In this document: piece after piece, positions 1 to 7,932 of the stretch
Position numbering within the stretch: the stretch's first letter is position 1
Layout of the letters: the number at the start of each line of letters is the position of its first letter
Origin: Tianweitania aestuarii
GTDB taxonomy: Bacteria; Pseudomonadota; Alphaproteobacteria; Rhizobiales; Rhizobiaceae
Direction of reading: 5' to 3'
Length of the DNA stretch: 64,000 nucleotides
NCBI RefSeq assembly: GCF_018457165.1
Contig: NZ_JAFMNX010000003.1
Span: forward strand, 248,001 to 312,000
Translations under genes and position numbers: made by a program
The notes under the pieces: generated by a model
The model's input: the letters and a program-made list of their open reading frames with translations, nothing else
Told to the model about the DNA's origin: nothing
Database searches by the model: none

Positions 1-849
1 TCCGAAGCCCGGCTCGACGCGCTGGGCCGGTGCGCGATATTCGGTTTCCATGTCCATGTCGCGGTCGATCCGCACCATGGCCTGACGCAGCTTGCTTCTT
101 TGCGGCGCCTGGCGCTCGCCGCCACCCTTCAAACGGCGCAGCATGGCCCGGCCCGACAAGAACCAGTGGGTCATCAAGCCCATCAGAACGGACTCGCGCT
201 CGTCCTCTTCGTCGTCTCGGTGCACGGACACGGCAAGATCGTCTTCATCCTCGAAGTCGTCTTCAACCGGCGCACGACGACCGAGGAGGCCCGCACCGAA
301 GGCGAGCAGCGCGACGGCTGGGATCGCCAGAATGACGCTGAGAACAATGGCCACAAAGCCCTGGGGATAAGCACCAAGCAGAAGCGAGGGAAGCTTCAGC
401 ATGATGTCGCCGAACACGCCGCCGAAACCAGTCGGCAGAGGCCAAGTGGCGTTGGGCGCGAAACAGCCGGCGACGCCTGCGGCAAACAGGCCGCCGAGGA
501 ACCACACGGCCCCGCGCGTCGGCTTGCGATCGATCCGGTGGCCGGTCATCAGGAGCACGCCCCAGATCGCCAGAGGCACCAGAACGGCCAGCGCCGCCAA
601 ACCGAAGAACTGGGTCGCCAGATCGGAAAACACCGCGCCGGGATAGCCGATGGCGTTGGTGACCGGATTGTCGGTGGCATGGCTGAAGCTTGGATCGGCA
701 ACGTTCCAGGTTGCCAGCGACGCGACGCCGAGCGCGGTCAGGCCCAGCAGGGAAACCCCAACCAGACGCGCAACCTGACGCCGGGCAAAACCGCGCAAGC
801 CATACCCTGCATCAGCCACATTCATGGGTGCCGAAAGGCCAGTGCGCAT
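1..849 (-). CDS. ftsK: DNA translocase FtsK, N-terminal part (cut by window edge)
   Basis: FtsK anchors at the division septum and pumps chromosomal DNA during the last step of segregation. Only the first 283 codons are present, so the motor and gamma domains lie outside. Reading from the ATG at 849, the protein has a basic N-terminus, four hydrophobic segments (about residues 26-46, 79-100, 109-125 and 155-185) and then a very acidic linker (about 195-222), which is the FtsK_4TM layout. A GAGGAC ribosome-binding site precedes this ATG by a few bases; a second ATG eight codons in is possible. The assignment rests on the membrane domain and linker only, because the P-loop is not in view. Confidence 0.82.
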   Translation of the reverse strand, partial: MRTGLSAPMNVADAGYGLRGFARRQVARLVGVSLLGLTALGVASLATWNVADPSFSHATDNPVTNAIGYPGAVFSDLATQFFGLAALAVLVPLAIWGVLLMTGHRIDRKPTRGAVWFLGGLFAAGVAGCFAPNATWPLPTGFGGVFGDIMLKLPSLLLGAYPQGFVAIVLSVILAIPAVALLAFGAGLLGRRAPVEDDFEDEDDLAVSVHRDDEEDERESVLMGLMTHWFLSGRAMLRRLKGGGERQAPQRSKLRQAMVRIDRDMDMETEYRAPAQRVEPGFG

Positions 850-1009
850 TGAACAGTCCTCGATCGTGCGAAAAAGGGCCGGGTTCTACCCGACTGATCC
901 GAAGCGACCGTAACGACAGGACAGTTAAAGCGGCATTAACCATGGGTATGCAGTCAGCTTACCCAACGGTGACCTTACCGACTTTCTTACCCGAAGAACG
1001 AAAGATCGC

Positions 1010-1741
1010 TCAGCGCGCCCGCTTGTTGAGGTTGAGATAGGCGTCTTCGAACTGCGCAAGCTCGCGTAAGCCGTCCCAATCCTTGATGCTGACGGTCGAT
1101 CCGACCCAGCTCACCATGCCCGTTGCGCGCAGATCCTGCAGGGTGCGGTTCACATGCACCACGGAAAGGCCAAGCATATCCGCGAGATCGATCTGCGTGA
1201 TCGCCAGGCGGTAGCTGTAATCCTTGGCAAGCCCGACGATATCGAGCCGGATATACATTTCGCACAGGAAGTGGGCCATGTGGCTGAGCGGAGACATGCG
1301 CCCGAGCGCAACGATCCAGGCGCGGTGCATGGCGGCATCGATCGTGGTGGCCAGCCACAGCAGGCGTCCGAGATGCGGCAGACGCTCGGTCACGCGCCGC
1401 ACTTCGGGATGGGCCGTCAGCGCCACACGGCAATCGGTCAGCGCCGTGACGTCGTGATCCATCTGGTCGAGCAGCAGAGAATGCAGATCAACATAATCGC
1501 CCGGAACATGCAGGGCGCTGATCATGCGCTTTCCGTCGGCTAGATAATGCGCACGTGCCGCCAGACCTTCGAGAACGAGGATGCTGGAAGTCGGCCGGTC
1601 GCCTTGCCGGATCATCGCCGTGCCTGCGGCATAATCCTGGCTGTTGAGCGTCAGCGCGTCGAGGGCAGCAATTTCGTCGGTGGACAGGTCATCCCGCCGC
1701 GACAAAAACATCACCAGGGGATTGGTCACGGGGAGACTCAC
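1010..1741 (-). CDS. Crp/Fnr-family transcriptional regulator
   Basis: A 243-residue one-component regulator. The N-terminal half (about 25-145) reads as a cyclic-nucleotide-binding-like beta barrel (ILVLEGLAARAHYLADGKRM and the HVPGDYVD turn). The C-terminal part (about 165-225) is a winged helix whose recognition segment is TQIDLADMLGLSVVHVNRTL. No N-terminal cysteine cluster is present, so an Fnr-type iron-sulfur sensor is unlikely; the ligand cannot be told. It is a single gene between ftsK and amtB on the same strand, separated from amtB by a strong terminator, so it is probably transcribed on its own. The 160 bases between it and ftsK hold nothing I recognise. Confidence 0.85.
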   Translation of the reverse strand: MSLPVTNPLVMFLSRRDDLSTDEIAALDALTLNSQDYAAGTAMIRQGDRPTSSILVLEGLAARAHYLADGKRMISALHVPGDYVDLHSLLLDQMDHDVTALTDCRVALTAHPEVRRVTERLPHLGRLLWLATTIDAAMHRAWIVALGRMSPLSHMAHFLCEMYIRLDIVGLAKDYSYRLAITQIDLADMLGLSVVHVNRTLQDLRATGMVSWVGSTVSIKDWDGLRELAQFEDAYLNLNKRAR

Positions 1742-1830
1742 ACGAACGAAGGAAAGATCTCAGGTAAATACAAGAGCTTAGATACACTGCCAAGCCCAGC
1801 CCCGATTGCTTTTTGTTAATTGGGTCCAAC

Positions 1831-1865
1831 AAAAAAGCCCGCTCGATCGGCGGGCTTTTTCCTTT
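1831..1865 (-). terminator. Rho-independent terminator of amtB
   Basis: A GCCCGC/GCGGGC stem with a short loop is flanked by A and T runs on both sides, so it can work in both directions. It sits about 50 bases past the amtB stop codon and separates amtB from the Crp/Fnr gene. Confidence 0.85.
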
Positions 1866-1911
1866 CGCGTCCGGTCGAAGAAGCGGGCCGTTATAGCCCG
1901 CTTCGGAACGA

Positions 1912-3300
1912 TCAGGAATGATACGCCACTTCGCCATGCGAGGTGATGTCGAGGCCCTGCGTTTCGGCTTCGGTGGTTGGACGCAGACCGATCACGACAT
2001 CCACCAGCTTGTAGAGGATTGCCGACACCACACCGCACCACACGATCGTCACCAGAACGGCGAGGATCTGCGTGTAAACCTGGCCGCCCATCGTGACGCC
2101 TTCGGCATAGCCGATGCCGCCGAGCGACGTGGACGTGAAGATGCCGGTACCGATGGCACCGATGATGCCGCCAACGCCATGGATGCCGAACACGTCGAGC
2201 GAGTCGTCATAGCCAGCCTTGATCTTCACCACGGCAACGAACCAGTAGCAGACCGCGGACGCCAGAGCGCCGAGCACGATCGCACCGATCGGACCGATCA
2301 GACCCGCAGCCGGTGTGACGGCAACGAGGCCGGCAACCATGCCCGAAGCGCCGCCCAGCATAGAAGCCTTGCCGCGCGCCAGACCTTCGATCACCACCCA
2401 TGCGATCACGGCGCCTGCCGTGGCGGTGAAGGTGTTGATCATGGCGAGTGCCGCGCCGCCGGTGGCTTCCAGGTTGGAGCCGGCATTGAAGCCGAACCAG
2501 CCGACGAACAGGATGGAAGCGCCCACCATGGTCAGCGTCATGGAATGCGGCGCCATGTTGTCGCGACCATAGCCGTGACGCTTGCCGACCAGCAGCGCGC
2601 CAACCAGACCGGCAATACCGGCATTGATGTGCACGACGGTGCCGCCCGCGAAATCAAGCGCGCCCCAGCCAAACAGAAGGCCGTTGGAATCCCAGACCAT
2701 GTGCGCGATCGGGAAGTACACCAGCGTCACCCAAAGAACCACGAACAGGATCACGGCCGAGAACTTGATGCGCTCGGCAAAGGCACCGACGATCAGAGCC
2801 GGCGTGATGCAGGCGAAGGTCATCTGGAAGCAGATGAACACGAATTCGGGGATCATCACCCCATCAGAGAAGGTGGCGGCCTGCGATTCCGGCGTGACAC
2901 CAGCCAGGAACAGCTTGCCGAGACCACCCCAGTAAGGGCTGGTGGAACCGCCGAAGGCGAAGGAATAGCCCCACAGAACCCAGATCACGATCACCACGGC
3001 GGTGATCATCGTGCACTGCATCAGCACCGACAGCATGTTCTTGGCGCGCACCAGGCCGCCATAAAACAGGGCCAGGCCCGGCAGGATCATGAACAAAACG
3101 AGGATGGTGGAAACCATCATCCAGGCGACGTCGCCCTTGTCGACCGTTGCAACAACGGGTGCTGCGGCATCGGCGGCAACCGGTGCCGTTTCCTGTGCAA
3201 AGGCGCTGAGAACGCCGAAAGCGCCGAGACCCGCGGCCGCAGCCAGGCCGGTGCGCGCCATTGGCAGCAGGCGAGCGGCCAAAGAAGTGGAAACTGTCAT
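1912..3300 (-). CDS. amtB: Ammonium transporter AmtB
   Basis: An inner-membrane ammonium channel of 462 residues. The N-terminus (about 1-35) looks like a signal peptide ending near AFAQE, followed by eleven hydrophobic segments. The family signature DFAGGTVVHINAGIAGLVGA carries the first pore histidine, and DVFGIHGVGGIIGAIGTG the second. I chose the ATG at 3300 because AAGGAG lies seven bases before it; an ATG eleven codons further upstream would overlap no better signal. It follows glnK by about 30 bases on the same strand, the usual glnK-amtB operon, in which GlnK blocks the channel when nitrogen is plentiful. Confidence 0.96.
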   Translation of the reverse strand: MTVSTSLAARLLPMARTGLAAAAGLGAFGVLSAFAQETAPVAADAAAPVVATVDKGDVAWMMVSTILVLFMILPGLALFYGGLVRAKNMLSVLMQCTMITAVVIVIWVLWGYSFAFGGSTSPYWGGLGKLFLAGVTPESQAATFSDGVMIPEFVFICFQMTFACITPALIVGAFAERIKFSAVILFVVLWVTLVYFPIAHMVWDSNGLLFGWGALDFAGGTVVHINAGIAGLVGALLVGKRHGYGRDNMAPHSMTLTMVGASILFVGWFGFNAGSNLEATGGAALAMINTFTATAGAVIAWVVIEGLARGKASMLGGASGMVAGLVAVTPAAGLIGPIGAIVLGALASAVCYWFVAVVKIKAGYDDSLDVFGIHGVGGIIGAIGTGIFTSTSLGGIGYAEGVTMGGQVYTQILAVLVTIVWCGVVSAILYKLVDVVIGLRPTTEAETQGLDITSHGEVAYHS

Positions 3301-3329
3301 GGAAATCTCCTTGGATTCGCGTCGGCCGC

Positions 3330-3668
3330 TCAAAGCGCGTCGCTGTCGGTTTCACCGGTACGAATGCGAACGGCCTGATCGAGCGCGTAAACGAAGATCT
3401 TTCCGTCGCCGATCTGCCCGGTCTTGGCGGCAGCGGTGATGGCTTCCACGGCGCGATCAACCAGTTCGGCCGCAACCGCGACTTCGATCTTGATCTTCGG
3501 CAGGAAGCTCACGGCATATTCGGCGCCGCGATAGATTTCGGTGTGACCCTTTTGCCGTCCATAGCCTTTGACCTCGGTGACGGTCAGGCCCTGAATGCCG
3601 ACAGCCGTGAGCGCTTCACGGACTTCGTCGAGCTTGAACGGCTTGATAACAGCCATGACGATTTTCAT
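3330..3668 (-). CDS. glnK: Nitrogen regulatory protein P-II, GlnK type
   Basis: A 112-residue PII protein starting MKIVMAVIKPFKLDEVREAL. The T-loop contains GHTEIYRGAEY, which places the uridylylated tyrosine at residue 51 exactly as in the family. The C-terminal DGKIFVYALDQAVRIRTGE is the PII signature. The open frame extends 24 codons upstream, but the family start is the ATG at 3668. It lies just upstream of amtB, so it is expected to bind and inhibit AmtB in its unmodified form. GlnK is named rather than GlnB because of the amtB linkage. Confidence 0.95.
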   Translation of the reverse strand: MKIVMAVIKPFKLDEVREALTAVGIQGLTVTEVKGYGRQKGHTEIYRGAEYAVSFLPKIKIEVAVAAELVDRAVEAITAAAKTGQIGDGKIFVYALDQAVRIRTGETDSDAL

Positions 3669-3751
3669 ACGCAACCATACCCCTTCGTTTCGCGGGTTGA
3701 GCCCGCTGCCCCATCTCAACCGCGCGCAAACGCGGCCCATGGACGAAGAGA

Positions 3752-3767
3752 ATCAAGCTTCATGCCA
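3752..3767 (-). promoter_or_regulatory. Possible sigma-54 promoter of glnK-amtB
   Basis: Read on the minus strand the sequence is TGGCATGAAGCTTGAT, close to the sigma-54 pattern TGGCAC-N5-TTGC with the GG at -24 intact. The -12 element reads GA instead of GC, one clear mismatch. It lies 84 bases before the glnK start. NtrC/RpoN control of glnK-amtB is well known in proteobacteria; here it is an inference. Confidence 0.4.
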
Positions 3768-3882
3768 GTTGGGCTGAAGCGGTTGCGAATGGTCAAAAAG
3801 CAGCTCATTCGCCAATGAAACAACCGGCGACGACGAGTCTGCTCGCCTGGAACTGCCTGTTAGAAAGGCAAAGATCCAGAGA

Positions 3883-4764
3883 TCAAGCAGGATGCTTCGT
3901 GCGTAGGCGGATCAGCCCTTCCTGAGCAACGGATGCAATCAGGGTCCCGTCGCGACTGAAGATCTGGCCCCGCGCGAAGCCGCGTGCGCCCATCGTGGAG
4001 GGCGTGTCCTGGCTGTAAAGGAGCCAGTCATCCATTCCGTTCGGTGGCTCCCGATGAAACCAGATCGCATGATCGAGGCTGGCCATCTGGATATCGGGTT
4101 CGAAGCCCCACCTCCCATGCGGGAAGGTTGCGGTGTCGAGCAGCGTCATGTCCGAGATGTAGGCCAACATCGCGGCATTCAACGCCCGTGTGGCGGCTTT
4201 GACGCCGTTGATACGCATCCACACCTTCTGCTGCGGCGGCAAGGGCTCGCGGGATGCATAATGTTCGATGTTGACGGGGCGGATCTGCAACGGCCGTTCG
4301 CGCGCCCAGAAACGACGGATCGCTTCCGGCAGGTTCTGCCCATAGCGCTCGATCAGCTCCATCTGCGTCATCAGCGTTTCGGGTGCCGGCACATCGAGCG
4401 GCATCGGCACCTGGTGGTCCAGCCCCGGCTCGTCCTTCTGGAAGGACGCTTCGAGCGAAAAGATCGCATGCCCGTGCTGAATGGCCACCACGCGGCGCGT
4501 GGTGAAGCTGCCGCCGTCGCGGATACGGTCGACCTCGTAGATGATCGGCACGGCCGGATCACCCGGACGCATGAAATAACCATGCAGCGAATGGGTGTGG
4601 CGATCCGCACTTACCGTGCGCTGCGCCGCAACGAGCGCCTGGCCTACCACCTGTCCGCCGAACACGCGCTGCCACCCGACCTGGGGGCTGCGACCACGAA
4701 ACAGGTTGAGTTCCAGCGTTTCAAGATCAAGTATATCCAACAAGTCCCGCATGGCCTCAGACAT
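3883..4764 (-). CDS. tesB: Acyl-CoA thioesterase II
   Basis: A 293-residue cytoplasmic enzyme that hydrolyses acyl-CoA to free fatty acid and CoA. It shows the double hot-dog layout of TesB: GWQRVFGGQVVGQALVAA and HSLHGYFMRPGDPAVPIIYE in the first half, and DMTLLDTATFPHG, SLDHAIWFHR and GQIFSRDGTLIASVAQEGL in the second. The Asp, Thr/Ser and Gln expected for the catalytic triad can be placed in these last three motifs. An internal ATG five codons in is an alternative start. It is divergent from the UbiH-like gene, sharing a 95-base gap. Confidence 0.94.
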   Translation of the reverse strand: MSEAMRDLLDILDLETLELNLFRGRSPQVGWQRVFGGQVVGQALVAAQRTVSADRHTHSLHGYFMRPGDPAVPIIYEVDRIRDGGSFTTRRVVAIQHGHAIFSLEASFQKDEPGLDHQVPMPLDVPAPETLMTQMELIERYGQNLPEAIRRFWARERPLQIRPVNIEHYASREPLPPQQKVWMRINGVKAATRALNAAMLAYISDMTLLDTATFPHGRWGFEPDIQMASLDHAIWFHREPPNGMDDWLLYSQDTPSTMGARGFARGQIFSRDGTLIASVAQEGLIRLRTKHPA

Positions 4765-4859
4765 GGCCTGTTATCCTTCCGCTGCTTGGTGGCGCCCGGT
4801 TTACGAACAGTTCGCCGCGTGCAAGTCAAGGCAGACCCCTGAGAACGGAGAAGCCGAAC

Positions 4860-6134
4860 ATGGCGCCTTCCACCAAGAGCAATCTGCCGGAGCAGACCCC
4901 ATCGGACGCGGCCACGCGCACCAGCTTCGACGTGGTGATCGGCGGCGGCAATTATGTTGGCCTCGCGACCGCCGTCGCAATCAAGCAGGCGCGCCCGTCG
5001 CTCGAGGTCGCTGTGGTGGACGCTGCACCGGCCGGCGTTTGGAAAAAGGATTCGCGTGCTTCGGCGATTGCAGCGGCTGCCCGGCGCATGCTGGATACGC
5101 TCGGTTGCTGGGACGAACTGGCTGAAGAAGCACAACCGATCAACGAGATGATCATCACGGATTCGCGCACCGCCGATCCCGTGCGCCCCGTTTTCCTGAC
5201 CTTCGACGGCACGGTGAGCGCCGGTGAGCCCTTCGCGCATATGATTGCCAATGTGCACATGAACGGCGCACTGCGTCGCCGGGTCGACGAACTCGGCATT
5301 GTTCTGATCGAAGGGGCCGGCGTCAGCAACTTCGAGCGCAGAAGCGCAGGCGTCACGATCGACTTGAGCGACGGACGCACCCTGACCAGCCGCCTGCTGG
5401 TTGCGGCAGACGGCGTGCGCTCCAAGCTGCGCGACCTCGCCGGCATCAAGGTCAACAAATGGGACTACGGCCAATCCGGCATCGTTTGCACGGTGAAGCA
5501 TGAGCGGCCGCATGAAGGGCGCGCCGAAGAGCACTTCCTGCCCGCCGGCCCCTTCGCCACGCTGCCGCTCAAGGGCAACCGCTCGTCCATCGTCTGGACG
5601 GAGCGCACCGAGGACGCCAACCGCCTTGTGGCCGAAGACGATCTGATCTTCGAACTCGAGCTCGAACGCCGCTTCGGCTTGAAGCTGGGCGAAATCCGCG
5701 TTGAAGGTCCGCGCAAGGCCTGGCCGCTCGGTTTGACGCTTGCGCGCGACTTCGTTGGCCATCGCTTTGCGTTGGCCGGAGATGCCGCGCACGGCATTCA
5801 TCCGATTTCCGGACAGGGCCTCAATCTGGGCTTCAAGGATGCGGCAGCGCTTGCTCAGGTCATCGTGGAAGCCGATCGCATGGGACGCGACATCGGCATG
5901 CTCGATGTTCTGGAAACCTATCAGCGCTGGCGCCGCTTCGACACGCTGCAGATGGGCATCACCACCGATGTGCTGAACCGACTGTTTTCCAACGACATCG
6001 CGCCGATCCGCGCCATCCGTGATCTTGGCCTCGGCCTCGTTGATCGCATGCCGCGCTTGAAGGACTTCTTCATCAACCAGGCCGCCGGCGTGAGCGGGCC
6101 TTCGCCGAAGCTTCTGCAAGGGCAGCCGATCTAG
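4860..6134 (+). CDS. UbiH/UbiF/COQ6-family FAD monooxygenase (ubiquinone biosynthesis hydroxylase)
   Basis: A 424-residue flavoprotein predicted to hydroxylate the ring of a ubiquinone precursor at the inner membrane. The FAD dinucleotide motif is DVVIGGGNYVGLATAVAIKQ near residue 25, the DG motif is LLVAADGVRSKLRDLAGI, and the second FAD motif is GDAAHGIHPISGQGLNLGFK near residue 300. The GGxNYVG form of the first motif is a slight variant of GxGxxG. A GGAG ribosome site precedes the ATG. Which ring position it modifies cannot be told from sequence alone, so no UbiH/UbiL/UbiM symbol is given. Confidence 0.88.
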   Translation: MAPSTKSNLPEQTPSDAATRTSFDVVIGGGNYVGLATAVAIKQARPSLEVAVVDAAPAGVWKKDSRASAIAAAARRMLDTLGCWDELAEEAQPINEMIITDSRTADPVRPVFLTFDGTVSAGEPFAHMIANVHMNGALRRRVDELGIVLIEGAGVSNFERRSAGVTIDLSDGRTLTSRLLVAADGVRSKLRDLAGIKVNKWDYGQSGIVCTVKHERPHEGRAEEHFLPAGPFATLPLKGNRSSIVWTERTEDANRLVAEDDLIFELELERRFGLKLGEIRVEGPRKAWPLGLTLARDFVGHRFALAGDAAHGIHPISGQGLNLGFKDAAALAQVIVEADRMGRDIGMLDVLETYQRWRRFDTLQMGITTDVLNRLFSNDIAPIRAIRDLGLGLVDRMPRLKDFFINQAAGVSGPSPKLLQGQPI

Positions 6135-6155
6135 GAAACAGGGCGGAGCACAACG

Positions 6156-6614
6156 GTGAGCCTCGATTCAGTCCGAGCCTTCTTTGCCGAACACGCAGCT
6201 GACATCACAATCATCGAAACAGCGGAAAGCTCGGCAACCGTTGCTTTGGCTTCTGCGGCGCATGGCGTCGAGCCGGCACAGATTGCCAAGACGCTCGCTC
6301 TGAAAGTCGACGACACGGTGCTGTTGGTGGTCACCAGCGGTACGGCGCGCCTCGACAACCGCAAGTTTCGCGACCGGTTCGGGGGCAAGGCAAGAATGCT
6401 CGACGCCGAGCAGGCCCTAGCTCTGACAAGTCATCCCGTTGGCGGCATCTGTCCGTTCGGTCTGCCGTCGCCGCTTGCCGTTTATTGCGACGAAAGCCTG
6501 CACGCATTCGCCGAAGTGCTGCCGGCTGCAGGAGCGACAAACACAGCCGTACGCCTGTCGCCCCAGCGTCTGGCTGAGCTGACGCAGGCGCAGTGGGTGG
6601 ACATCTGCCAATAA
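6156..6614 (+). CDS. YbaK/ProX-type aminoacyl-tRNA deacylase
   Basis: A 152-residue single-domain protein of the YbaK/EbsC superfamily, which clears mischarged tRNA in trans. The conserved lysine region is PAQIAKTLALKV, and SHPVGGICPFGLP with the following YCDESL is typical of the YbaK branch. It starts at a GTG 21 bases after the UbiH-like gene, so the two are probably co-transcribed. A second member of the superfamily (ProX) lies at about 19 kb; the two differ clearly, so they probably clear different mischarged tRNAs. Substrate is not assignable. Confidence 0.85.
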   Translation: MSLDSVRAFFAEHAADITIIETAESSATVALASAAHGVEPAQIAKTLALKVDDTVLLVVTSGTARLDNRKFRDRFGGKARMLDAEQALALTSHPVGGICPFGLPSPLAVYCDESLHAFAEVLPAAGATNTAVRLSPQRLAELTQAQWVDICQ

Positions 6615-6725
6615 CCAGGCCTGCGATGGAAACGGGGATTGCGCACGCTATATGCGGTTGAGAACCCGACTGTGTCGTCCCGACACGTCGGACAATCACT
6701 TGTCCTTAAACTCAGGAGATCGCAC

Positions 6726-7163
6726 ATGAAGCGCACAGCAACGGCAGTCTGGAAGGGCACTCTGGCTGAAGGCACCGGCACGCTCGATACGCAAAGCGGC
6801 GCAATGACCGGCGCACCCTATTCCTTCAAGGGTCGGTTCCAGGATGAAAGCGGCAAGTCCGGCACCAATCCGGAAGAACTGATCGCCGCAGCCCATGCCG
6901 GCTGCTTCGCCATGCAGCTGTCGCACTTCCTGGCCGAAAACGGCACGCCGGCCGACAAGCTGGATGCCGTTGCTACCGTGCATTACGGCCCGGCTGACGG
7001 CGGCGGCTTCGCCATCACCGAAAGCGCAATTGCACTGACCGGCACGGTTCCGGGTATCGACGACGCCAAGTTCCAGGAACTGGCAAACAAGGCCAAGGAA
7101 GGCTGCCCGGTTTCCAAGGCGCTGGGCGCCATCAAGGTCAGCCTGGACGCCAAGCTCGCCTAA
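6726..7163 (+). CDS. OsmC-family peroxiredoxin
   Basis: A 145-residue OsmC protein, which reduces organic hydroperoxides with a pair of cysteines. Both redox cysteines are visible: AAHAGCFAMQLSHFL near residue 60 and AKEGCPVSKALG near residue 125. NPEELIAAAHAGC is the OsmC-branch signature, not the Ohr one. The start at 6726 is chosen because CAGGAGAT precedes it; the open frame runs 29 codons further up without a ribosome site. A strong terminator follows, so it is probably a single-gene unit. Confidence 0.92.
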   Translation: MKRTATAVWKGTLAEGTGTLDTQSGAMTGAPYSFKGRFQDESGKSGTNPEELIAAAHAGCFAMQLSHFLAENGTPADKLDAVATVHYGPADGGGFAITESAIALTGTVPGIDDAKFQELANKAKEGCPVSKALGAIKVSLDAKLA

Positions 7164-7182
7164 GCTGCGTCCAATGATCTAC

Positions 7183-7217
7183 CAAAAAAGCCGGTCCGCA
7201 TTGCGGGCCGGCTTTTT
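7183..7217 (+). terminator. Rho-independent terminator after osmC
   Basis: A stem of about 17 bp (GCCGG-CCGCA pairing with TGCGG-CCGGC) with A and T runs on its two sides ends 54 bases past the OsmC stop. It may also end the VapC transcript from the other strand. Confidence 0.88.
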
Positions 7218-7233
7218 TCTTGGTCGGCTTTGA

Positions 7234-7635
7234 TCACCAGATCCGACCGGGCCACTTCGGTTCGGCAGCTAAGCCATCGAAAGCCATATCGGCCGAAATC
7301 AGCGTCAGGCCACGCGTGAGGGCAGTTGCCCCAATGATCCGGTCAAATGGATCGCGATGCGCCCAATCCAAAGTGGCGGCCACTAAACTTACTTCCGGCG
7401 ACACGTCCAAAAAACGTCCGCCTTGTTCATCCGCCAGTCTGATCAGACTCGTTAAGAACGGCTGCATCTCAGGCCATTTGCCCAGGCGGACTTTCTGGCC
7501 GATCTCGAACAGGCTGATGGCACTGATCGAAACCCTATCGGCCCCTTCCATTGCGGCAAGTGCACTGGCGGACAAACGAGAATCGGCTGTGAGGGACCAA
7601 GCCCAAGCATGCGTATCAAGAAGGATATGGCTCAA
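7234..7635 (-). CDS. VapC-like PIN-domain toxin
   Basis: A 133-residue PIN-domain ribonuclease, the toxin of a type II toxin-antitoxin pair. The four acidic positions of the metal site can be placed: LLDTHAW (Asp7), SAISLFEIG (Glu), HRDPFDRIIGATA (Asp) and LISADMAF (Asp). SLFEIGQKVRLGK is characteristic of the PIN family found with Phd-type antitoxins. The start overlaps the antitoxin stop by four bases (ATGA), so translation is coupled. Its RNA target cannot be told. All key residues are present, so it looks active. Confidence 0.9.
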   Translation of the reverse strand: MSHILLDTHAWAWSLTADSRLSASALAAMEGADRVSISAISLFEIGQKVRLGKWPEMQPFLTSLIRLADEQGGRFLDVSPEVSLVAATLDWAHRDPFDRIIGATALTRGLTLISADMAFDGLAAEPKWPGRIW

Positions 7636-7865
7636 TCCCGACCTTCCCAGAGCGCCAATTCTTCCTCGCTCATAGGTTCAAAGAAGTCGGGGCCGGTTCC
7701 AGTAAGTTGGTCCTTCAAAACGCCGAGTTTGAATTGGCCCTGCGCGACGGGCACAATCTTGACCACCGGCAGCTTGCCCTTGGCGATGATCACCTCTTCG
7801 CCTGACAAGGCTGCCTCGATTAACTTGGAAAGGTTGGTCTTTGCGGCATGGACCGTGACCTGCAT
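7632..7865 (-). CDS. Phd/YefM-family antitoxin
   Basis: A 77-residue antitoxin. The N-terminal half has the Phd DNA-binding fold (MQVTVHAAKTNLSKLIEAAL, then EEVIIAKGKLPVVKIVPV). The acidic C-terminal tail (FFEPMSEEELALWEG) is the segment expected to bind and block the PIN toxin. It is first in the operon and its start lies nine bases downstream of a perfect inverted repeat, which fits autoregulation by the antitoxin-toxin complex. Confidence 0.9.
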   Translation of the reverse strand: MQVTVHAAKTNLSKLIEAALSGEEVIIAKGKLPVVKIVPVAQGQFKLGVLKDQLTGTGPDFFEPMSEEELALWEGRD

Positions 7866-7874
7866 CCGACACTC

Positions 7875-7897
7875 CTATTAGCTAACTTAGCTAATAG
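7875..7897. promoter_or_regulatory. Operator palindrome of the Phd/VapC pair
   Basis: CTATTAGCTAA and its exact reverse complement TTAGCTAATAG are separated by one base, giving a perfect 11-bp inverted repeat immediately before the antitoxin start. It is AT-rich against GC-rich surroundings and contains TATTAG-like -10 hexamers, so bound antitoxin would cover the promoter. Confidence 0.8.
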
Positions 7898-7932
7898 AAA
7901 AACTGCAGGCTACTGTCGAGTCCTTCATGCCC

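Noticed and set aside
100-852. A 250-residue plus-strand frame
   Set aside because: It is the antisense of the ftsK N-terminal region, whose minus-strand reading gives clear membrane helices and a ribosome site.
1918-3378. A 486-residue plus-strand frame opposite amtB
   Set aside because: It is rich in His, Asp and Arg with no domain, the usual shadow of a GC-rich gene; amtB on the other strand is certain.
4644-6119. A 491-residue minus-strand frame opposite the UbiH-like gene
   Set aside because: No family signature, no ribosome site, and the plus-strand flavoprotein is complete with both FAD motifs.
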